Source of the DNA: Troglohyphantes excavatus
Lineage: Eukaryota > Arthropoda > Arachnida > Araneae > Linyphiidae
Length of the DNA stretch: 64,000 nt
Direction of reading: 5' to 3'
NCBI GenBank assembly: GCA_963932185.1
Contig: OZ010672.1
Span: 67,693,461 to 67,757,460, forward strand
The notes beneath the pieces are model-generated. The model was not told where the DNA came from. It searched no databases and saw only the letters and a list, made by a program, of their open reading frames with translations. Shown one piece after another: positions 58,138 to 64,000 of this stretch (within the stretch, counting starts at the first letter, position 1; each line of letters opens with the position of its first letter). The position numbers were made by a program, and so were the translations under genes.

Positions 58138-58622
58138 TATAAAAGTCGTCCAGAACATCCGCAAAAAATTAACGGCATGTATACGGGACTGGTGCACGAT
58201 AAATGTGATCGGGGTCCAAAATCCCGACGTCTATTGAAGGCTTTGGGTGCCAGTTCAGGTGTTTCCTCGTCATCTGACCATGGTTCAAAAATACGAGGCA
58301 TCGTTCCGACCCGATATTCGAGATAGGCCCCGAACCGTCGCCAACAGCCCACTGTGCAGCTCTAGTGCGACGTTTATTAATAAAACCAAAAACCAAAAGT
58401 CGCCTTGGTAGCTTAACGGATAAGGCTGTGGACAGCGGTGCTGCAGACCTGGGTTCGACTCCCGCTTAGTCGAAGTTGTAATTATCGATATTTATTGAAA
58501 GTGATTTATGGCGGCAGCCTATGTATGCCACATACTGTCTTTTTATTCATCTTTCTGTCTTTTTAATATAATCAAAAACGAGTACATTTTACTTATTTTC
58601 GAATACCTATTTTTAGCAATAA

Positions 58623-58938
58623 ACGATGCCGTGAGCACCGTACGTTGGTGTGTTTGTAGTTATATCGAACTCTTGCGTCTACCAAATACTAATGATATTC
58701 TGAGTAAGTTAAATTTAATAGCATCGATTCTTTAAGAAAAGTCGAGCGTGATGACACTTTATGTCAGTAGATTATTGAAATAGTGATTTAGCTGTTTTGT
58801 AAACTAGTACGTCTAGGAAGGAACAAAACAAGGCCATAAATAATATTAGATCAGAGTGAATATTGCTTTTATAGTAATAGTTTGGTATTTAAATTGGTAA
58901 AAACGTTCCAGTCATTAATCCGTTTCACTTAAGCCGGG
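58623..58938. other. Unique spacer
   Basis: No gene or repeat recognised. Confidence 0.4.
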
Positions 58939-59227
58939 CTTGGTTTGATTAATTAACGTCGCACTAGAGCTGCACAGCGGTGGCGCTTCGGAGACTATCT
59001 CGAAGGAAAGACCCGGGAACGATGCCTCGTATTTTTGAACAATGGTCAGATGACGAGGAAACACCTGAGCTGGCACCTAACGCCTTCAATAGACTTCGGG
59101 ACTTTGGACCTCGATCAGATTAATCGTGCACCAGTCCCTTATACACGTCGATAATTTTTTGTGGATGTTCTGGACGACTTTTTTAGTATTTTATAGAGAA
59201 GCTGGCAACCCTCTGATCACAAGATCA
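58939..59227 (-). mobile_element. SINE-1, 5'-truncated
   Basis: Minus strand: tail CTTGGTTTGATTAATTAACG inward to GCTGGCAACCCTCTGATCAC. It lacks the tRNA head. It is the short subtype (ACGAGGCATCGTTCCCGG) without the TGTGTG segment. Confidence 0.88.
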
Positions 59228-59465
59228 AGAAGGAGACCAAGAGAAGAAAGAGACCTTGACAGCAGATACACTGGTTTTGACGCATTTTTAAAAAAGGGAA
59301 GTAATGATCCTTTTCCTTGGGGGTGTAAAACACACCTTTGCGAGTACCTGCGTGTTAACCAAAAAATACCTAAAAAAGGGTTAATGAGAATGATATGATC
59401 AACATTAGATCATTGAATAGTAATATCTTTATCATATGTAAAATATGGTAAAAGTTATTTTATTC
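59228..59465. other. Unique spacer with unassigned frame
   Basis: The frame at 59126-59398 starts within the SINE and continues through AGAGAAGAAAGAGACCTTGA into unique DNA; no domain recognised. Confidence 0.4.
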
Positions 59466-59480
59466 ATTTAATTTCACACG

Positions 59481-59852
59481 AAGATTCCTGTTTCGATCCT
59501 AGGCGATGGACTTGACAAAGAAAAGTAAAAAAAAAGTAGTGATCTTGTGATCGAAGTTTCGCTACAAAATACTAGAAAAGTCGTCCAGAAAATTAACGGC
59601 GTGAATACGGGACTGGTGCACGATAAATCTGATCGGGGTCCAAAGTCCGACGTCTATTGAAGGCGTTGGGTTTTCAGTTCAGGTGTTTCTTCGTCATCTG
59701 ACCATGGTTTTAAAAAAACGAGGTGCATGTATGAATGTGTGTATGACTGTGTATGTGTTCCCGGGTCTTTCCTTTTTTTTTTCGAGATGGACCCCCGAAC
59801 CGTCGCCTATAGCTCACTGTGCAGCTCAAGTGCGACGTTAATTAACCAAACC
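59481..59852 (+). mobile_element. SINE-1, slightly 5'-truncated, with 13-15-bp target duplication
   Basis: Begins inside the tRNA head at AAGATTCCTGTTTCGATCC and ends AATTAACCAAACC. ATTTAATTTCACACG (59466-59480) and ATTTAATTTCACG (59853-59865) flank it. It carries a T-run expansion in TCCTTTTTTTTTTCGAG. Confidence 0.92.
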
Positions 59853-59951
59853 ATTTAATTTCACGCAGGCAGGCAGGCTCTTTGTTTCGTTAATAATATT
59901 TTTTACTTTCATTAATTAATGGTATCCTACTTTCAAAGCTCAACATAAGTA

Positions 59952-60244
59952 CAGTAGAACTTCAATTATACGAACTTCAGTTATCTGGATCAAACGAAGC
60001 GGATTGCAAATTATCCGAATTCGGATCGTTTTGAAAAAAAGAGGAATCAGCAAAATCTACACTTTAAAAGTTTCTCATCGTAAAGATATTATATTTAATA
60101 GTCATTACATTACATACTTAAGAAAAATGCGGTTTTTTTTACTAAGAAATAATCTATTTTTTCGCGAATTACTCAATTGTCCGAATTTTTCATTATCCGG
60201 ATGGGATCTGGTCCCAATTGATACGGATAATTAGAGTTCTACTA
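59952..60244 (+). mobile_element. pogo/Tigger-type MITE (family P), copy 2
   Basis: 293 bp flanked by TA (59950-59951 and 60245-60246). CAGTAGAACTTCAATTATAC at the left; the reverse complement of the right end is TAGTAGAACTCTAATTATCC. Internal CGAAGCGGATTGCAAATTAT and TTATCCGGATGGGATCTGGT match copy 1 at 1315-1634 on the opposite strand. The 76-codon frame (60004-60234) spans it but is absent from copy 1. Confidence 0.85.
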
Positions 60245-60964
60245 TACTTTAAATCAAATGTACACTAATATATTTTAATTAAATCACATTAATATGCAAA
60301 TTAGAACTTTGACTAGAGCTACATTCTTTAAACATCACTGTCTTTAATAAAGAAATATATTTTGATATTTGCATTTAGGATGTTTTTGTTAATTTTAAAA
60401 TCTAATAAAACTTTTAAATTATATTAATCTTCTTTGGATAATATACGAACTCGAAAATTTAAATACAAGCTTGAAATATGTAAACTGAACATCCTACATT
60501 TTATCTGTGAAGCCTTAAATCATTTTGTTATTCTTGCTTGTCATAAAAATAAATATATATATTCATCAACAATGCAAAAATATATATTTTTCGTCATTTT
60601 TTATCTTTGTTTGAACAAAATTCCACACTTTGACAAATGTTGCGCGAAAAATATGTTAGAACGAACGTCAAGTATTTTATTTTTTTATTTAACTTCAAGT
60701 GTGCCAATTTACAACCAAGTTATTTAACTACAAATCAATCAAAATTGTATAAATTTTTATATTTAAATCTTTTATTTTAGAAACCAGCCAAGTATACTTT
60801 TTCAAGTTTTTGGAAAATAAAAAAAATAAAAATTCTATCTTCGATATTAATATAGATTTTGGCGTATTTTTTTTTGAGTATTAGGTTTACATCTTCTCGA
60901 AACGGATAATTCATATAATTAAGTTATATTATTTATTCCTTACTTTTTTTTATTAATTTTTTTA
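60245..60964. other. AT-rich stretch without recognisable genes
   Basis: The 97-codon frame at 60434-60727 has no domain and normal local AT composition; I treat it as chance. Confidence 0.4.
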
Positions 60965-61400
60965 ATTAGCTGGTTTCTGCAATAAAATAGGTTTTACAGT
61001 AAAAACGCGCATTTTTAAAGTTAATTTGGCAGTTGATGGAATGGCAGTTGACAAGATTGTGCACAGAAATATGTGTTTTCCATATGAAATTTTAATTCAG
61101 TAAAAAAAATTCAAAAAAGTTACAAAAGTAACAAAAAAAATTCCATTTTCTTTTTTTTTTCAGAAACCTATCAACAGACGATTCAATTTTGCATTTACCC
61201 TCAATATGCTTTCTAATGCCGCTTGTTTGGTTTCTGCACTAAAAGCAAAATTCACTAAGAAAATAACCCTTAAAACTTAATGAAATTTGAATGGGTTGTG
61301 GACAAAAAAATATGTGTTTCCATATGAGATTCTGATTAAGAAAAATATCAAATTTAAAAAAAAAATCTTTTGATTGGTTCCAGAAATGAACGATTCATTC
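60965..61400 (+). repeat. ~257-bp imperfect duplication, two copies
   Basis: TGGTTTCTGCAATAAAA (60971) and TGGTTTCTGCACTAAAA (61228) start two copies that also share ATATGTGTTTTCCATATGA and GATTCATTC/GATTCAATT near their ends. Strongly diverged. Confidence 0.7.
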
Positions 61401-62253
61401 ATTTCAACGCCAATATATCTGAAGTGAAAACATTCAAATAGACACTACCTTAACTATTTTTAAAAATCGATAAATATAATTTAAAATGTGTAATTTGCAA
61501 CATATATATTTCTTAAAACTTTCCAAAAGGTATTTAAAAAAGCTATGTTAAAAATACAATTCAAATATTTCCAAATTTCGCTCAACCATAGTTTGGTCTT
61601 CAACAAACATATTCCCCCAGATAGTTATGCTAAAATATACTAATGCTGACAACAAACATTTAGATAGTTTTAAAATCATCTAATATAATTTAATACATAT
61701 CATCAAATGATAATCCATACTTTTCCTATTACATTACCGTACTTAAGTAATTACAACGTGTTAAAAATAGTCAGTTTATGTATAAAATATACTTGAAACG
61801 CCACAAAGTATACATGTAAGAAAAGATAAACATTGAAAAAAATTCCGAAATTTATCTTATTTTATCGAAAATATTATAGCGCTAAAGTAGAGAAAGATAT
61901 TTTTAATACGTTTGGAAACACACAGACTGTTTCTCAAAATAACTTAAATTATTATTTTCTGCCAATGTTAAATTAAATAATAAAAATAAAAAAATTGATG
62001 CTTTGAAATATAGAGAAAATGCACAAATATATTTTTTAAGCAAAATACTTTTCTCACTCTAACAAACTTACGAAGAATATTCTCTAATATCCTTCTAAAA
62101 GATTCTAAAGTTAAAAACAAATATCCCCCTCAAATCTGTTTGAAAACCAACCAATACACGTAACCAAGGTATTTAAACAAACGAAATTCCGCACTCTCCC
62201 CCTATTGTTGCGCCAAACAAAGTTGTTGCAACTTTTAATCGAATAAATCTTAC
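61401..62253. other. AT-rich DNA, possible first intron of the minus-strand gene
   Basis: No exon-like frame recognised. If 62254-62302 is a real first exon, transcription would run leftward through this segment. Confidence 0.3.
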
Positions 62254-62302
62254 CTCTCACCAATCCCACGAGGAACAACAGAACAACCACGAAAGTCTTC
62301 AT
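62254..62302 (-). CDS. Candidate first coding exon: signal peptide then splice donor
   Basis: On the minus strand, ATG at 62302-62300 opens MKTFVVVLLFLVGLVR, a basic start followed by a long hydrophobic core and small residues, a good secretory signal peptide. Immediately after codon 16 plus one base comes AG/GTAAGA (GT at 62253-62252), a near-consensus donor giving a phase-1 intron. Arthropod cuticle proteins and other small secreted proteins often have a very short first exon that ends after the signal peptide. The start is the second Met of a longer frame (62111-62392). I choose it because the upstream 30 codons are basic and low-complexity (FFGKKIRKNKREK) and would bury the signal. The sequence before ATG, GGGAAAAG, is compatible with arthropod initiation context. 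No downstream exon was recognised, so the protein family is unknown and the call rests on one exon. Confidence 0.35.
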
Positions 62303-62595
62303 CTTTTCCCGTTTATTTTTCCTTATTTTTTTCCCGAAAAAATAATCCGGCAACTTTTTTTCCCTGGAAAAAGTCCCGCTTAATCCATGCACCGTCCGCT
62401 ACCAGTGGGTGCCATCGCTGAGAAGGTAAGCATATCGCGTCTTAATCGGCCGGATAGCACATTCTCTTCTGCCGGCCGGACTAATCCGGCAAACACGCGG
62501 CCAGACAGCGACGCTCGCAGCGCCGCGTGGAGGGGAAGTTTGGCATCATTAGGAGGGTGTTACAGCGCGTGGCTTGTGGTGAGGTATTTGCGGCT
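62303..62595 (-). promoter_or_regulatory. GC-rich patch upstream of the candidate exon
   Basis: 62395-62590 is the most GC- and CpG-rich unique block in the window (GCCGGCCGGAC, CAGCGACGCTCGCAGCGCCG). TAATCC/TAATCG words occur at 62343, 62381, 62443 and 62482; TAATCC is the classic site of K50 (Otx/Bicoid-type) homeodomains. A second strong donor-like AAG/GTAAGC on the plus strand at about 62425 leaves open a divergent transcript. No TATA box at a convincing distance. Confidence 0.3.
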
Positions 62596-62599
62596 ACAA

Positions 62600-62754
62600 T
62601 CTTAACTTAGAATCAGTAGGGGGATATAACTATTACTTAGTATCGGGCTAGATCATGTTGTGGATAGATATTTTATGCTACAGATAGTCATTCTAATAAA
62701 AGGATAGTCCTAGTATGATTAATATAGTTATTCTTTATTATAGTTAGTAATTAT
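62600..62754 (+). repeat. 20-bp minisatellite, segment 1
   Basis: Degenerate units of ATGCTACGGATAGTCATTCT type (for example GCTACAGATAGTCATTCTA near 62678). Interrupted on the right by a family G MITE. Confidence 0.75.
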
Positions 62755-62985
62755 ACAGGGTGGTCACAACTGGTTGGGCGATGGTTATTGTTTGTATGTT
62801 TGGTTACACAAAATAAACCATTTTTATATGTACTTTAACTACTTTTTTAGTTGCTACTAAAGCTAAGATACATGTTTAAAATGTAAGCGAAGTAGTTGCG
62901 TAAAAATAATGTTTTATTACTCCAATAAAGCTGAATGTAAGACAGGCAAACAATGACCATCGACCAACAATTCGCGACCACCTTG
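62755..62985 (+). mobile_element. Family G MITE, copy 3, intact
   Basis: 231 bp. CAGGGTGGTCACAACTGGTT at the left and, as reverse complement of the right, CAAGGTGGTCGCGAATTGTT; TA at 62753-62754 and 62986-62987. It is the uninterrupted template that defines copy 2 at 17374-18358. Sub-terminal GGCGATGG/CCATCG and AACAATGAC words extend the inverted repeat. No coding capacity. Confidence 0.93.
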
Positions 62986-62987
62986 TA

Positions 62988-63073
62988 AAATACGGAATAA
63001 TAATTATATATTATCGATAGTTATTGTATGCTACGTATAGTCATTCTATAATAACGGTAGTCATTCTTTTATA
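62988..63073 (+). repeat. 20-bp minisatellite, segment 2
   Basis: Continuation of the array between the MITE and the SINE (GCTACGTATAGTCATTCTAT). Confidence 0.75.
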
Positions 63074-63484
63074 AGGCCTCCGTGGCCGAGTGGATTAGGC
63101 GTCAGCTGGGAATCCAAATGTCTCCAGTTCAAAACCTTGCGATGGACTAGACTAAAGAATAGTAAAAAGTAGTAATATTGCGATCGGAGGGTTGCCAACT
63201 TCGCTACGAAATACTAGAATGTCGTCCAGAACATCCACAAAAAATAACAGCGTGTATGTTGCACGATAAATCTGGGACTGGTGCACGATAAATCTGATCG
63301 GGGTCCAAAGTCCTGAGTCTATTGAAGGCATTGGGTGCCAGCTCAGGTGTTGTCCTCATCATCTGACCATGGTTCAAAAATACGAGGCATCGTTCCCGGG
63401 TCTTTCCTTCGAGATAGGCCCCGAATCGTCACCAATAGCCCACTGTGCAGCTCTAGTGCGACATTTATTAACCAAACCAAACCA
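63074..63484 (+). mobile_element. SINE-1, full-length, inserted in minisatellite
   Basis: AGGCCTCCGTGGCCGAGTGG to TATTAACCAAACCAAACC. Flanking TTCTTTTATA (before 63074) and TTATTTTATA (after 63484) are a probable ~10-bp target duplication with one mismatch. The B box is decayed (CCAGTTCAAAACC), and a short duplication of GCACGATAAATCTG lies at about 63260-63295. Confidence 0.92.
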
Positions 63485-63499
63485 TTATTTTATATGTAT

Positions 63500-63775
63500 T
63501 GCCCTTAAATGGTACGTAGTCTTTATTTATTAAGGATAGTTAGTATCTGTTACAGGTAGAGAGAGTGCCATTCTGTGCTACGAATATTCATTCTATGCTA
63601 TGGATAGTTTTCTATGTTAGGAGTAGTGTCATTCTATGGTAACGATAGTCATTCGTTAGTGCGGATTGCTATTCAATGTAGCGTATAGTCATTCTATTCT
63701 ACAAATAGTTATTATATATTACTGCAAGTAATCATAGTGTGCTACTATAGTCATTTTATATTACAAATTATTACA
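63500..63775 (+). repeat. 20-bp minisatellite, segment 3
   Basis: The longest part of the array, with ATTCTATGCTATGGATAGTT, GGTAACGATAGTCATTC and GTAGCGTATAGTCATTCTAT units. Its motif is the reverse complement of the array at 4965-5207. Confidence 0.8.
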
Positions 63776-64000
63776 AATTTGTGGCTGTTCTTTATAATTT
63801 CATAAGTCAAATTAATTTTACAAATACGATTTATCACCAGTTCGTTGTAAAAAGAATAATTTCTTTATAATCCTAATTGTAATTTGAGTTTAATAAATAT
63901 GTTTACAACAAAATATGTTAAAACAATTATTATTGGACATTTAGTAATAAAATAAAGTTTATGAGGTATTTTTTTTATTTACACAAAACAAGGCATTATT
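63776..64000. other. AT-rich DNA to the window end
   Basis: No feature recognised. Confidence 0.45.

Larger units (their letters stand above)
56321..58395 (+). mobile_element. SINE-1 split by a Tc1 element
   Basis: The head piece 56321-56451 (AGCGGTTAAAGGCGTCAATT, GGTTCGATGCC, GGAGGGTTGCCAGCTTCGCT) continues after the Tc1 at 58140 with AAAAGTCGTCCAGAACATCC and ends ACGTTTATTAATAAAACC. The first ~15 bases of the usual head are missing. The two halves rejoin exactly if the Tc1 and one TA are removed. Confidence 0.9.
56011..58622 (+). mobile_element. Family B element, copy 4, outer shell of a triple nest
   Basis: The left part 56011-56320 (CACTGTAAAAAATTTGC, GAGCGATGACGTATTC) and right part 58396-58622 (tRNA-like core GGTAGCTTAACGGATAAGG and GGGTTCGACTCCCG, ending GAATACCTATTTTTAGCAAT) are continuous in copies 1 and 3. 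SINE-1 sits between them and Tc1 sits within the SINE. Confidence 0.85.

Noticed and set aside
62387..62605. 72-codon plus-strand frame in the GC-rich patch
   Set aside because: Runs through a strong donor-like AAG/GTAAGC and low-complexity CpG-rich DNA; more likely promoter sequence.

Overview
The window looks like an AT-rich, gene-poor stretch of an animal nuclear genome. Supporting signs are TA-target DNA transposons, tRNA-headed SINEs with target-site duplications, many tandem arrays and a candidate split first exon. There is no bacterial-style gene density, operon, ribosome-binding-site pattern or CRISPR array. Arthropod origin is likely. I favour a spider, because the abundant SINE here resembles repeat-encoded 'hypothetical proteins' I recall from orb-weaver genomes; that is memory, not a search.

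I see no complete protein-coding gene. The best host-gene signal is on the minus strand at 62254-62302: an ATG, a 16-residue signal-peptide-like segment and a strong splice donor, next to a GC-rich patch (62387-62590) that could be promoter. Other coding traces are dead transposon pieces: a gutted Tigger/pogo transposase (3130-3393, minus), a broken Tc1 transposase (56862-57853) and a non-LTR reverse transcriptase C-terminus (48475-48705). Two open frames without an ATG (7303-7489 and 22113-22432) are unrecognised.

Layout. 0-10 kb: minisatellites, a pogo MITE, the Tigger relic ending in (TA)n, three TIR elements in a row (5211-6550) and a CpG-dense 8/16/24-bp array (7946-8704). 10-19 kb: tRNA-like-carrying TIR elements, SINEs, a MITE whose empty site survives at 53.7 kb, tandem repeats with 193- and 91-bp units, and a MITE nested in a MITE. 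19-31 kb: a 456-bp hairpin-bearing satellite, a second 91-bp array, TTAAATTT-type arrays, a 195-bp array and a 23-bp array with 213-bp higher-order repeats. 31-46 kb: mostly unrecognised AT-rich DNA, two ~300-bp satellites, a long (TA)n and a mixed-composition patch. 46-49 kb: a SINE cluster with SINE-in-SINE insertion and the LINE relic. 52-55 kb: 19-bp and 28-bp minisatellites. 56-58.6 kb: a triple nest, Tc1 inside SINE inside TIR element. 59-64 kb: more SINEs and MITEs, the candidate exon, and a 20-bp minisatellite whose inverted relative lies at 5 kb.

The most informative content is this insertion stratigraphy. Target duplications give relative ages, several boundaries are known to the base, and the SINE shows the 5' truncation and variable duplications expected of LINE-driven retrotransposition. 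No functioning multi-gene system is visible.
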